Of a stretch of 64,000 nt of DNA, positions 12,136 through 36,900 are shown in pieces. This DNA is from Channallabes apus (Eukaryota; Chordata; Actinopteri; Siluriformes; Clariidae): NCBI GenBank assembly GCA_030522415.1, contig CM060127.1:14552646-14616645 (forward strand), in the 5' to 3' direction. The first letter of the stretch is position 1; each line of letters starts with the position of its first letter. The notes beneath the pieces are model-generated. The model saw nothing but the letters and a program-made list of their open reading frames with translations. It was not told the origin of the DNA and ran no database searches. The translations under genes were made by a program, and so were the position numbers.

Positions 12136-12196
12136 TTATATAAGCTTTTAATACCGATCTGATCCGTGACCGTAGCCGTGTCCTCTCTATCCGCAG

Positions 12197-24755
<12,559 letters not shown>

Positions 24756-26511
24756 TCACAACCCTGCAACCGAGAGAGACACAGTAATACGACAGTCTTA
24801 CACACACACACTCAAAGGACCTCAGCGCTTCCACCAGTCCAACTCGGCTTCCTCCTGAGACCGGCCTATTGTTTTACAAGCTCTCGGACACACCACCACT
24901 ACCGAGCCCCACCCACACACACTACAAACACTGCACACTATACACACACACGTTTGCTGACACACTCCCTCACACTCGTTTGAGTTCGGACTTCATTGGA
25001 CAGTCACCCAGGAGCCTTTGCTCTGCCCTTCCTGAGGCTGAAACACAGGAAAAGGAAAAAGAAAGGTCACACGTCAGAGCGTTGTCCTCTGCACCAGAGA
25101 GATGTGCGTGTGTGTGTGTGAGAGAGAAAAATAGAGAGAGCCTCCCACACACACACACACACACACACATACTAAGCCAGCTACAACCACAGTGAAGACC
25201 ACACAGGATCTCCTAACCGCCTGCTTTTTGAACCAAAGTGCTGTTTAGTGTCACATGTCCATCCATCCGTCCGTCTGTCCATAGGAGACCTGTCTCGGAC
25301 AGCTGCAGCACATAAAATACCACGCAGGTTCTCCTCGACCCCCGTGCTCAATCGATTTCCAACGCTGTACACTCCCCAGCTGCCAGTAAGGTCACAGGTT
25401 CACAAGGACGGAGCTCACGTGCGTTTATCCTCAGTTGCCGTCTTCCTGCTTTTCTATTCTAAAAATACGAAATCTATATCTGTGTATGTGAGAGAGAAAA
25501 GAAAAAGAGGGGAAAAAAACGGCTAAGCACAACTGTTCGTGACTTTGGAGAAGTTTTTAATCCCACAGGAGTAGAGGGGAGGGCAGGTCTGTACCAGAGC
25601 GGAGGGGGCAAGTCGTGTGAATCTCACACACCCACAGGCTGGAGTTCTCGCCGGCCCTTTTTTCTTTCGGTTCCTGTCTGTTTAAATAGCTTAGAGGCTT
25701 TTAATAGCTTTTGTTTTCCTTACAGTGTATAATGAGAGTTCTGTATAACTAGAGTTGTGCTTACAATTCAGCCCACTGAACCCTTCTGTCACTGTTTCCT
25801 TTTTATTGTTTTAGAGAAGAAAATAAGTCTTCCATCCACGCATGTGTTCTAGAAGAGTCCTTGTGTTTTTTTGTTTTTTTTTAATATCTACAAGCAATTG
25901 TGTGTAGAGTGAAGAGAACGTACTGGAATGACAAACCCACAATGGAATAAAAAAAGGTCTCTCTCACTTCACAGAGCACTCGGGCCCTCCAGGACGTTTG
26001 TACATCGGCCTCCGAGTTGAACCTGAGCTTCAGAGGCTGCGTCGACCCGGCTTACATGCTTCCAAACCAAAAAAAATGAAAGTGAGATGAAATCGCGAAA
26101 CCTAAGTGGACACAGAAACCCACAGAGGGAAGTGGGTTTGGATTCTAAGCTCGTGTGTGGTGTGGGTTTGTTTTTTTGTTTTTTTTCTTGGTCTTTACAT
26201 TTTTAAATTTTCTTTTTTTTATCTGATTGTGTCTTTCTCTACATGTGACGGAAAGTTTCCATACTGTGATACTAGCATGCCTCATCGTCCCATAAAGGAA
26301 AAAAAAAAAAAAAACAGATCCTTTAACCTGGCTGAGCAACAAGAACAAGGGCTCTTCTCGTTTTCGAAGTCGAACCAAAAATGCGTGTCTTGGTTTTTAC
26401 GCTCAGTGGATTGCAGCACGCACTGAGGACACATTTAAAGCGTCATCATGTTTCTGATACAGGAAGAACGGAAATAAAGTGTGGACATTTTTTAAGCATC
26501 TCTTTCACGCG

Positions 26512-26516
<5 letters not shown>

Positions 26517-26569
<53 letters not shown>

Positions 26570-26681
26570 CATTCCTTGTTTTGTTCCCTCTTTATAACAC
26601 TGACCACCAGGGCGTCCTGATGTACGAATGGAAATTGTTACGCAATGAACTTGAAACCTGAAATGTAAGAAGGATTTTGTG

Positions 26682-26736
<55 letters not shown>
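26517..26736. repeat. (TC)25 and (CA)27 microsatellites in the pbx4 3' UTR
   Basis: (TC)n at 26517-26566 and (CA)n at 26683-26736. Confidence 0.95.
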
Positions 26737-26739
<3 letters not shown>

Positions 26740-28137
26740 TATACACAGACATGACTCTGGAAAAGAAATGACCTTTTTACCCACATCTGTACAGATTAAT
26801 GTTACTTAAAACATTTCAGCTGGCTGGCTTTTCTTCTAACTAATGCTATTACTACACCAAAATATTTTTTTTATTAATAATGATAATACTTGTTTTTTTT
26901 TCTTTTTTTTTTTTTCTCGTTTCTCCCTTCCTCCTTTTTGTACTCGTCATCACCGGATGTCATTGTACAGATTGTGGAATGTTTAAGTGTATTTCTCTTT
27001 TTATAAAATGTACACGTTTGATTTGACTTTGGATTTTTGTTCGACTTTACTCCACTAATGACTGGGAGTGTTTGTACTTTGTAACGTTGTAGAGTTTGAT
27101 TTGGGGTTTTATTTAATTTTTTTAAATCCTTTTGTGTTTGGTGCAGTGACGTTTTTCCCCTTTAAAGCTCCCCCCCCCCTCCCCCCGGTTGCATATGTGT
27201 GTTTTCCGTCTGGCGTCTGTTGGAAGCGTTACAGGGTTTCTTGCGTAGCGGGTCGTCTTCCAGAGGCTTCACAACACATGACAAATAAAAGGCGAAAGGG
27301 TTACAGCTGCAGTCGCAGGCCTGGATTTTTTTTTCTCTTTTTTTTTTTGTGCGCGTTTACGAGTGTTTGCTTGCTCAACAGGAGATTCAGCCTCCCAGTG
27401 ACTCCTCCCAGCAGCTCTGGCCTCTTGTTTTGTCCTGTAAAAAGGCTTTTGTGCAGCTGCCAAGCGTCCAACGTTTCCATTCCAGAAACTCACCCGTGGT
27501 TTACGACAGCTTTAAGCTCCCATTGCTGCTCCAGCATGAACGGACACGTTTGCGGCCACACGCATGGCCCTGGCACCAAGATATCACAACAAATTGCTGG
27601 AGTTACTTGAGAAATGGACTTGCATCCTGTTTTCACCCCAAACAGGAGGATGAACATAATCACAATCAGCTGATTTTTCTTATTAATACACACCGTTTAA
27701 TCCTGACTCTCACCAGCGTTTCAGAGACTGCAAGTCCTGACCCACATTCAGTTCCTAGCTCAATCGACACACGAATACTCTTTCGATCACGTGACTAGGT
27801 TAAATCTCACTGCACCAAAAACATTTGTGGTTTTGTTACTTTTTTTTTTTTTTTTTGGTTTTGGCGTCCCCTTTAGATCTGTAGTATATCCTTCCTTCCT
27901 CCCTCCTGTCTTTTCTGCTCCTGTATTCATCACTCCTCCTTTTCTCCCCTCTCCATCTCTCTACCTCTCCCCTGTTCTCCATTTCTCTTGTATATAAAAC
28001 CCTGCCATTTTCAGACTTGTTAGTCTGGTATGAACTCCTTTTATACCTCAACTTTAGAACTGTTCTAGTAAGAGAGAAAAAAAAAACACAAAGGAAATAT
28101 GAAAATTGTAGTGTTCCTTATTAGAAAATCGAGAACT

Positions 28138-28143
28138 AATAAA
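28138..28143 (+). terminator. Polyadenylation signal AATAAA, probable distal pbx4 end
   Basis: AATAAA is followed after 10-30 nt by a GT/T-rich downstream element (tgtgcttttgag, ttgttgtgtg). This arrangement fits cleavage near 28155-28165. Confidence 0.55.
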
Positions 28144-28829
28144 ATAATCTAGTGTGCTTTTGAGCTTTGTTGTGTGATTTTTATTTTATAAGATTTTGAC
28201 ATTTTGGTGATCCGATGACGCTGATACTGACCTTTTTGTGCTGGTATACAAAAAAAAAATTTTGTGGTTTTTGTGCAAGTTCTTTTCAAATGGAGATTCA
28301 TCCTTGATTACTTGTATAATACAGCTGCCTCAACACTTTTCATATCACAAACATAAATGAACAGTGTAGTACAAAACGTTTAAATGTTAATGTTTATATG
28401 ATGGCGGAATTGTTTGCACAAAGGGTAAGTGCGCTATACAGTGACAATTTATTCATAAAATTTCTTAACATTATATAAACAGCGTGTAGAGCCATAATCG
28501 TAGCCATTTGTTTATGCTAATGGAATGAAAGGATTTGCTACTATGCTTTTTTTTATTTATTTTTTTTTATATGCAATTTACCTAAATGGAAACAATTAGC
28601 TAAAGAAAAGATGTTTGTTATTAAAATACGGATCTATTGACACTATATTACAAAAAGTGCAGTTTCTTGTGCTAATGGTAGCATAATCGTACGACACTGG
28701 ATCGTACCTGGCATAAAAACCTTTTCAAGAACTGTGTTTTCAAGGACAATGACGGACTACAGTGTAAAACCTGATACAGACATTGCTACGTGTCAGGTAT
28801 GATATTTTTTTTAAAAACATGATTTGAAA

Positions 28830-29560
28830 TTACGAGGGTACGTAAATTATCCGAACTCCAGTTACTTCTTATGTAACCTGTCCCTATTGGCGCTTTCCAT
28901 GCAAGGCCTCCCAGACACTGCAGTGCAGGTATGAATGTGTTAGAATAGTTAATTTGTAACTGCAATGCAAGCAAAAATTGATGCCTCACTTGTGATTAAC
29001 AGGAGAGAAGAGCGGCATTCAGCGGTTTATTTTATGGTCTGCGGGTGTGCCTGGTGCCAAAATAACTCCTGGAGGTGTTTGAATATGTGCAAACACAATT
29101 TGGAGCGATATTTTAAGTAAGCTATATAGAAGCTTACATGAAAGTTTCTTAAAGAGAATCATTACTAGTGACCGAGACATGGATTCATCACTGCAAGCCT
29201 GAGAGTATGGAACGGAAACATCTCCAATCGCCAACCAAGAAAAAGTTAAACATCAGCTGGAAAATTCACAGTGAGATGCTTATGGAAGACCTGAAGCCTA
29301 AACGTCAGATTAAGTGCAGAGGACGGCGTTGTGATCTTGCATGACGATGCATGTCCGCACACATCAGCCCACAATGTTTACACTGCAAAAACTTTTTTTT
29401 AAAAAGTTAAAGCAGCGGTGCATTCATGGCACACAGAACAGCCTAAAACATTTAAAGGAGGGAATACAAAGTGGATTGAAAAGCAAGGAAATTGTGCATT
29501 TGTCTTTTCCAAAAGTTTCTTAAAAATATTCTACAGCCAGAGTGTGGATCATTTTGGACT
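28830..29560 (+). mobile_element. Decayed mariner element between pbx4 and lpar2
   Basis: Plus-strand fragments of a mariner transposase appear with frameshifts: TETWIHHCKPES (about 29170-29210), MERKHLQSPTKKKLN (about 29210-29255), SEMLMEDLKPK (about 29273-29305) and a degraded DD34D end. The left end begins near cgagggtacgtaaattatc. Highly decayed. It occupies most of the gap between the convergent genes. Confidence 0.7.
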
Positions 29561-29599
29561 TTTACTCATATATGTATATAAAGGACAGGGTGGTGTGTT

Positions 29600-30187
29600 A
29601 TCCTATCAATTGGTCTTGCTGAACTTCATTTGCCAGTTGTCTTATTTTACTTCTCATTTTCTTCTATAGCTTTTATTACCACAGTGGTGTTCAGCTCTCA
29701 AATCTGATCGGTTGATTAATTTTCTGAAACTGAACCATGGCAGTTAAAAATCTACATTGCAACTCTCAGGTTTATATTAATGCACTTGTTACAATTATGT
29801 GCAAATAATGACTTTAAAAGCTATTGATGTAATGATTGATAAGTTAGCTATGAAGCTTTGATAAGTTATGAAATGATTGTCAGTAAAACCTTTGCTTTGG
29901 TGTTAAATGAATAAAACATCGGAGTGTGTTCTAAGTAAAATAATCAGGGTAGAGATAATCATATGACATTTATTTCTAAAGAACTAAACAACAGATAACC
30001 TCAGTTCTTGGATGTCGAGAGCAAAGAGAAATTTGCTGCATTAGCAACGTGAGGGATGTGACGCGTACAAATCGAATCACCCCCTACATTTACATGTTCC
30101 TTGTGCCGTTCACAGAAGCACACACTCGGATGACGGCACATTCTCGGTAAAGTCTTGCAGCCTTTTTGACTAACAGAAGCCCAGAGT
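29600..30187 (-). other. lpar2: lpar2 3' UTR (probable)
   Basis: Non-coding sequence downstream of the stop codon, with a minus-strand AATAAA at 29969-29974. AT-rich; nothing else recognised. Confidence 0.45.
29969..29974 (-). terminator. Candidate polyadenylation signal for lpar2
   Basis: TTTATT on the plus strand is AATAAA on the minus strand, about 215 nt beyond the lpar2 stop codon. Confidence 0.4.
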
Positions 30188-30516
30188 TCAGGAAGACGAG
30201 CACTCTCTGTGGTTGTGGTTATAGTTGTATGAGCATTTCTCCATCAACAGCCTCTCTGATTTCAAAGTGTCCGAGTGTATGGCGCTCGGCTCGACCTCCT
30301 GCTCCCTGTCCCGCCGACACAGGAAACACAGGATGCGCTTAAACGTGTTCCTCATGTCCTCGTCGCGGCATGAGTAGATGATGGGGTTCACCAGGGAGTT
30401 GCACTCAGCCAGGACCAGGCAGTACTTCTCGTATTTCAGCACCTGGCAGCCTGTGCACTCCAACCCGTCCAGCAGCAGGATGACCAGCCCGGGGGTCCAG
30501 CAGATCACAAAGGCAC
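30188..30516 (-). CDS. lpar2: lpar2 coding exon B: TM6-TM7 and C-tail
   Basis: 329 nt, beginning GTGCCTTTGTG after acceptor ttgtcctcag. It encodes GAFVICWTPGLVILLLDGL, the ECL3 cysteines (ECTGC), YEKYCLVLAECNSLVNPIIY and the C-tail, and ends CSSS then stop. The last residues (HRECSSS) do not form the class I PDZ ligand (DSTL) by which human LPA2 binds NHERF2 and other PDZ proteins. Confidence 0.88.
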
Positions 30517-33500
30517 CTGAGGACAAAGAAATGTTCAAGGCAAGGAAAATTAGGTCCTCATGTGCATTTAGGTTTGTGTGTGTGTGTCAATGCCCACATC
30601 CTGTTTACTTCACACACACATAACCAGAGTGAATCAGAACTGGAGAATGCCTTGCCTTGTTTTCATTAGGTTCTGCAAGTCAATTCATTAACATCTGTTT
30701 TCTATAGAGGGTTGCTCTGCAATTATCATTCCTCACGACATGAACGACGCCGGGCCACTCTGACAACACGTACAGGACGGACTATTTTAAGTACTTTAAT
30801 GCCCCTCCTGTTGCTCCCTTTATTGTTACCCTCTGTTTTTAACTCTCCCCTGTTACTCCGGTTCCTTAAGTCTCCATTTATCTAACGTATTACTCATCTA
30901 GTAATAATAAGCTCTCAATTTACAGGAAGGTGAAACAGAGTAGAGCGTGAAAAGGTTGGAGTGTGTGAACTTATTAATAGGTTTCACCAGATCTAGTCAG
31001 ATTATCTCATGATCTAGCAGGGAAGACAGAATTTTCTCTTTTTTTTTCAAAATAATTGTTCACCAGTCAGGTCGGCAAGCAATCATTTAATAAGCTTCTA
31101 TTAGTGCTAGCTAGCAAATGTGCTAATCATATTAGCTGATACCTGGATTCTTTTAGAAATCCTGTTAGGTCCGTTCGACATAACTAGCATTTAGCTAAAA
31201 TCTCTCATAAATCCTGTCTTCGTTGCTCATTTAGCTATAGCCACGACAAATGAAGGAATTCTTCTAGATAAATTAAAATCTTGTCACATTATCTAGAGAC
31301 AGCATAAAAACTTATGAACATTTATAAATCAATTCCCTCATTTTCATCAATTATGTCATATTAGCTGTAAGTTTAGCTAGCAAATCATTAGCTTAAGAGA
31401 TTAATTCTCTAGCATTCTCAGAGCAACATTAATATATAGGTTATAAACATTTATATATGCTTTTAAATAAATTGTCAGATTAGCTAGAATTAAGATATTA
31501 CAATTTATCAATTAATTCACACAGAAATAATTTTACATTAGTTCAAGTTAGCTAGCTAGCATTAACAGGGCATATAATAAATGTTTATAAACAAATTCCT
31601 TCAGAAATCCTGTCAGGTTAGCTCATATTCGCTAGTTAGCATTACTCACGAAGATAGTGGACAGTTATGGTTGAATTCTTCAACAAAAAAAAAATAAATG
31701 AATAAATCCTGTCAGATTAGCTCATAGTTAAAAACTAGTCTAAAAATCTATAAGATATTCACAATATTTCTCTGCTAAAACAAGTTTAAAATATTGTGTC
31801 ATGTTAAATAGCATTAGCAGTGAAGATAATACTGATAGAAATGAATTCTCTAAACTGGATAGCTATAACTAACTTTAGAAGAGTTTATATAAACATTTAT
31901 AGCTAAATTATCTGACTAATCCTTTCAGGTCAGTTAGTTTTAACAGAGAGGTAAGTAAAGCGGTATTTATTTAATAAGAAATCCTGTTATCTCATTTAGT
32001 ATGCTAGCAAAGTCTGTCAAGTTAGCTTGCATTAGCTATGTGGTTACTGTTAGCAGGAAAAATGTATTTAGTAAACATTTATGAAGGGCTATGTTGTGTC
32101 ATAAATCAGGCCTCGATTTAAATACATGAAAACATGAGGCAATTGTGGGAACAGGATCTTCTGGGAAATTTCAGAGATTTACTGAGAATTTTTTTAGTCA
32201 GATAATTTAGTCTGAGAATTTTTCACACAGCCCAAAAATCTTACACAAACAGGGTGATATAACGGAATCTGTTTTCCGGTCATCGTTACAAACACACTTG
32301 TGTACATTTGTACAGTATACGATGAAATGCTCTATTCTCATAGCCCTCGATGGAAATAATCTGGGTTTGAAGCTCAGGGTCAGAGCTCAGGGTCAGGCCT
32401 GGTATGGAGCCCCGGGGGGGTAGGGGTGAAGGGTGTTGCTCAAGGGTTCGTCAGCGTCTCTGAGGGATTTAGACTCCCAGCGCTCCGGTTACTGGCACAA
32501 TGCTGTGCCTTCGGGAATAATGAAGGCACAGTCTTTCCGAGTAAACTGAAATGCAGATTTTGGCTTACACTTTAGTGTTGCGTTATTAGGTTCATTTTTG
32601 TGTATTTGTATATTTTTACTTGCCCATAACAAAATTTCATATCAAATTTGGATATTTACAGAATTGCAATACAAAGTGAATCGGCACCTACGCATTTTGA
32701 TAATATCACATGGGGTGCTCCCTCATGATTTACGTCCCTACAGTTAAGTAGATGATTTTAGCTTTGAACCCAGGCACTTTATTACAGAAACATCCCAACT
32801 GTAAAATCCTTATCTGTTTAGTAACCAGAACAAATGGAAGTCAGAATCTTAGGAAGTAGGACAATAGATATTAAAGAACAATGTTTTTATCTTATCTCAA
32901 CTCTAGATAGGAAATGACAATTACAGGAGCATCCTAACCCACCAAATTCCCCTGAAAAGTGTCTCCATCAGCAGCTAGCTACTATTGATGCTCTCCTAAC
33001 ACTCTAACATGTCTGTGTGACTCTTTCACAAAGCTTAATAGTAGGCGAAGGACTGTGTGAATGATCTGCTTAAATAGCAGTAAAACACATCCAGGCAAAT
33101 TGCTTTATCATAATTTTTGTCACAACATACATTAAAAATCTCAGTAAAATTTAATGATAGCTATGAAAAAAAAAATTACCCAAAATCATTGAGACTGTTT
33201 TCATCAGGCTGACGAGCGTGTCATTCTGCCTGACGCTGAGTGTATACGGTAGCGTGCTTTGGCTTTTCCGGCGAACATAGATGAAGATACGGGTGTATAT
33301 GGCCACCATGATGGAGAAGGTGATGAGGTTGAGTACAGCCCAGAACACCAGGAAGCTGCGGGAGTAGAGCGGTGCCACAGTGGAGCAGGACTTAAGGTTG
33401 CACACGCAGTTCCAGCCCATAGTTGGGACGAGGCCCATGACGATGGCTATGACCCAGATACCAACAATGAACAGCAGCACGCGCCGGTTGGACATGGTGC

Positions 33501-33960
33501 TGTGGAGCTGCATGGTGAAGATGCTCTGGTGTCTCTCCCACGCCACGGCCAGCAGGTTCACGACAGACGCCATTAGACTCATCTCGATCAGCGCTCCTCG
33601 CACGAGCCACTCCATCTTTGTGAGCCCGATGGTCCACGGCCCCGTGTGAAAGATGAGGTTGAGGTAGGAGATGCCGGCGAACAGATCCGCAGCCGCCATG
33701 TTACCCAACAGGTAATAGATGGGGAAGTGGAAGCGCCGGTTTATGATGATGGCCACCATAACCAGCAAGTTGGCAAGGAGGATGAAGATGCAAACAGGGA
33801 CTCCGATTCCCACCACCACAAAGTCCCTTGTCTTCCATTCTGCACTGATGTTCTTGTTTCTAACCGCATAGAAAAATGAAACGTTCTTCTCGCCTCCGTC
33901 GCACTTAAGATCATTGGGCAACATGGCCGACATGGAGGTGTTCAGCATTGGAAAAGTCAT
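30188..33960 (-). CDS. lpar2: Lysophosphatidic acid receptor 2 (class A GPCR), two coding exons
   Basis: Coding exons are 33180-33960 and 30188-30516 on the minus strand, joined at phase 1 (donor GTAATT, acceptor ctcag), giving 369 residues. This intron, just before the GAF(V/I)(V/I)CWTPG motif of TM6, is the conserved position in the LPA1-3 group. Visible features: three N-glycosylation sequons (residues 7, 26, 37), FFY near residue 30, seven hydrophobic segments (TM1 from about 46, TM7 to about 312), LLGNMAAADLFAG in TM2, Arg121 (3.28) and ERH at 142-144, CWTPG in TM6, NPIIY in TM7 and Cys residues after TM7 (ILCFLC) for palmitoylation. LPA receptors signal at the plasma membrane through Gi, Gq and G12/13. 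LPAR2 is favoured over LPAR1 by DGLECTGCQVL, YSCRDEDMR and the neighbouring pbx4. Position 3.29 is Gly122, not Gln. Confidence 0.87.
31080..32060. repeat. Degenerate tandem array, AATCCTGTCAGGTTAGCT / CTAGC type
   Basis: Recurrent blocks aaatcctgt(c/t)ag(g/a)ttagct near 31157, 31207, 31605, 31704, 31917 and 31979, alternating with gtcaNattagct blocks (31285, 31356, 31473) and (gc)tagctagcatta. Unit spacing varies from about 50 to 120 bp. Lies wholly within the lpar2 intron. Confidence 0.6.
32290..32530 (-). mobile_element. Decayed SINE copy related to 11881-12122
   Basis: Shares the order of blocks ggtcagagc, cagggtcag, ttgctcaagggttc and a degraded B-box region with the SINE at 11881. No target-site duplication recognised. 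Confidence 0.55.
33180..33960 (-). CDS. lpar2: lpar2 coding exon A: N-terminus to TM6 start
   Basis: 781 nt, starting at ATG 33960-33958. Other in-frame Met codons (residues 5, 10, 13) lie close downstream, so the exact start is not certain. It encodes the glycosylated N-terminus through intracellular loop 3 and SMIL plus one base of Gly. The donor GTAATT begins at 33179. Confidence 0.88.
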
Positions 33961-36900
33961 TGTGTGCTATATTCCACTTTTCGGTGGGAGCAATTCTCCC
34001 TCCATCGATCGAGGACATCCAGGCAAATGGATGGTGGTTCTGAAGGTTCTGGTCAGTAAGTTAAAGCTGGGTTCTGTCCTTGAAGAAAAAGAAAACACTA
34101 TGAGAAACATGAGTAAAAGAACTCATATTTAAAACAGTTAATTCTGCGTAACTTATTCATTTCAGATTCACACCCATCTTTAGGCTCTCCTGTATCAAAT
34201 GGCCAGAGAGAGGGAAGAAAGGCAGTAAAGGCAGCCAAGAGCATCTCTTTCCACTGGTATTCACGACCTTAGGGACGATGTAAGATACTGAAAGTAAAGT
34301 GCTCTTCACTCACTTCTGCTTGCATGGGCACGGGAGTTGTACGTGCGTATATTATCTTTAAATAATACAGCAACCACTTTTCTGTTGTGCCCTTTGTGAG
34401 CCTACATACTAGACATTCCTTTGAATAATTATACAAATTCAACATAATGCTGAAGTGTATATATATATTTCTATAGTTCAGACAATAAATTTCCTATTGA
34501 TTTTACCTCCAGTGTCTACGATTCAACCTAGAGCTCAAGTTCCCTGTGCACATGTGTTTCCTCAGGGTTCTCTATTTTCCTCCCACATCCCAAAACACTT
34601 GCAGGAAGCTTGATCAGAAATGGTAAAACTGCCCCCAGGTATGCATGTGTGATAAATTGATGACCTGTGTAGGAGGGGGGGCGGGGGTATGGGAGGTAAA
34701 TTCTCCTTGCCTGTCCCACAGTGTTCCTGGAATTGGCTCCAAAGCCACCATGAACCCTGCCCAGGATAAAGCACTTACTGAAAACTTCATGAATAAGAGA
34801 ATAAGATAAAGATACCTTCAAAAACAAAGGCTGTACCTCGTTCTCATACTTAAGATATCAGAGGGTGCAGGTATTATAATTTTATGACGTCTGACGTTAA
34901 CTACAATGGCTGATCTATAAAAATGTAAACCGTAGAGAGTGTGTAATCACTATATAATACCCAGAGCATAAAAATCATTAATGCATCAAAATCAATTTCA
35001 CCCACACCCACACAATAACACATCCAAATCCAGGCTTCTAAACCGACACAGATGTAGTTTGCGATGTTAACCAAATTCTGTACCTCCATGATGTTTACAG
35101 TATAAACCTAAAACATCTGGGATGAATTGGACATCTACAGATTGAAGGCACGGAAATATACGAATGTTACTCATCCAGAAAACGGCCACAGATATGTCCT
35201 GAGTGTAATCCACTGCAGTGATGTAACGAAATGACATGCAGCTGAGCTCTTGTGCTTCATCTGTTAAGAGTGGCAGGAAACGTCTGTATCCACTTAGGCA
35301 AGGAAGTAAGATGTGCACGGTTGTGTACGAACATTCGCCAACATTGCGAATTTGAACATCAGCTTCGGTACTTTCAGTACTTCAGGAGTGCCTGAATATG
35401 GAAACCAACTACATGACTGTTTGATGCCATGTGATTCTGTTTTAAGTGATCTGGTGGGGAAATAGTTCACCAAACAAATTGCATTTTCAGCTTCATTAGC
35501 AAATCTAAAACACATATGCGGGGACGTGCACACACACACACACACACAAAAGTGTACAAAACGAGATGTAATTAGTAACATGTGTGTGCGCTCATGCCCC
35601 TGCAAACAAACTGAAGTGGTTTCAGTTTAGAGATGGGAGTCCTGATGAAATCATCAGGGCATAAGATCACGAGTATTTAATGGAGCGTCATGTTTCTGCT
35701 TTATAACTAATTTAAAACATTTATTCTAATAGACGTCCAATTCTTTTCAAAGTCTGGAGTTCTGATTTGTTCTGTTTCATCATTTTTTATTAGTTGTTTT
35801 ATTTTAGCTGCTTTTATTTTTTATTCATATAAATAAATTATATATTTTTTACATTTATTTCGTTCAATTTGTTTATACTTACATTTATTTTAACAACGCA
35901 TTAGTTGGCAAACACTTGGAGGCTCACATGTGCTAGAAATGAACAAAAGCAGACTTGCTTTGAAAACATCATGATCGTAAATCACATATCTATCTAAAAT
36001 AAGCATAATTTGTTTTATAATTTCCATTTGAGATTATCTATCTTTGAAGTGTAACTGTTCGGACTTTAAAATATTTACAAGTTTTGTTTGATCCCTTACT
36101 TACTGCAAAATAAATCTCTGAATGTTTTATAAAATGTGAAAGCTAGTAATAATTTGTTAGCAAAATCTAACTCTTATGATTCACATCATCTGTGTTTTTA
36201 CCTTTTTTATCTTTTAGCCTTTGTTTATCTTTTTTATATCATCCACACAAAGTGTACTGCAAAGGTAAGTCGAATTAAAAACTATATTTATTTCTTTATT
36301 GGGTTGCATAAAAGTACAATTTTTAAATTTTTACATGCTACAAATTTAAATGTCATGCAGTTTTTATCTGATTCACCTCCGTAAAATTCATTCTAGGGAT
36401 ATTAATGATTAATCAGTTTCTGTTAAGAATTTACTAACTGATAATTACTTTGCATAATAATTCACTGTAGCTCACATATCTATAATGCAGTTTAGATGCC
36501 ACACACAGTATTGGACCATGTATTATCAGCAAATAATGAGTTTGAATGAGTACAGGGAGACAAGAAGTATCTTACAGCCTTATTGTTATTTATTTATTTA
36601 GTTTTTTTTGTGCATCATTCATTCATTAAACAAATTCTTGCAAAACTAATATCCTTAGATTTTCCTCTAAAACTGTTCAAATAAAATTTAAACTGAGAAA
36701 AAAGAAATATGCACCTTGGCATCAAATACTGATAAATTAACATGTTAAGAAAAAAGTAGAAAATGTGCTTCATTCTTCATTCATTCTGTTCCCTAAACCC
36801 AGTTTAAATGACAGACAGCAACAAGTACTTTATCATTGTTTGCGAAGAACAAAATTAACCTAATATACAAGATTTAAGCGAGCGAGATATTTACTGACCA

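Larger units (their letters stand above)
1..12196 (+). other. pbx4: pbx4 intron 2 (partial); no coding exons seen
   Basis: PBX exon 2 (KHALNCHRMKPALF-type coding) was looked for and not found, so the window opens inside intron 2. The intron holds CNE-like blocks rich in homeodomain cores (listed separately), a Tc1 relic at 3714-5006, an 18-bp hairpin at 3377, a MITE-like block at 6421, a purine-rich block at 10780-11110, and a SINE at 11881. The remainder is AT-rich with simple repeats. Open frames here are low-complexity. Confidence 0.75.
24756..28165 (+). other. pbx4: pbx4 3' UTR (probable) with several weak internal poly(A) sites
   Basis: No further coding exon is seen after 24755. The sequence is T-rich, with AATAAA hexamers near 25946, 26473 and 27284 and a strong candidate at 28138 with a GT-rich downstream element, as expected of a long 3' UTR with alternative ends. 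It contains (CA), (CT) and poly-T/A microsatellites. Open frames inside it, such as 27068-27610, are low-complexity and have no recognisable domain. The extent is inferred. Confidence 0.55.
30517..33179 (-). other. lpar2: lpar2 intron with degenerate TAGCTAGC-type repeat array
   Basis: Intron between the coding exons. About 31080-32060 is a degenerate array of AATCCTGTCAG/GTTAGCT and CTAGC motifs (listed separately). A decayed copy of the 11881 SINE family lies at about 32290-32530. No coding sequence seen. Confidence 0.75.

Noticed and set aside
27068..27798. Open frames of 180 and 149 codons
   Set aside because: Lie in the probable pbx4 3' UTR, low complexity in part, no recognisable domain.
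33259..33649. Plus-strand open frames over lpar2
   Set aside because: Antisense shadows of the conserved receptor coding exon.
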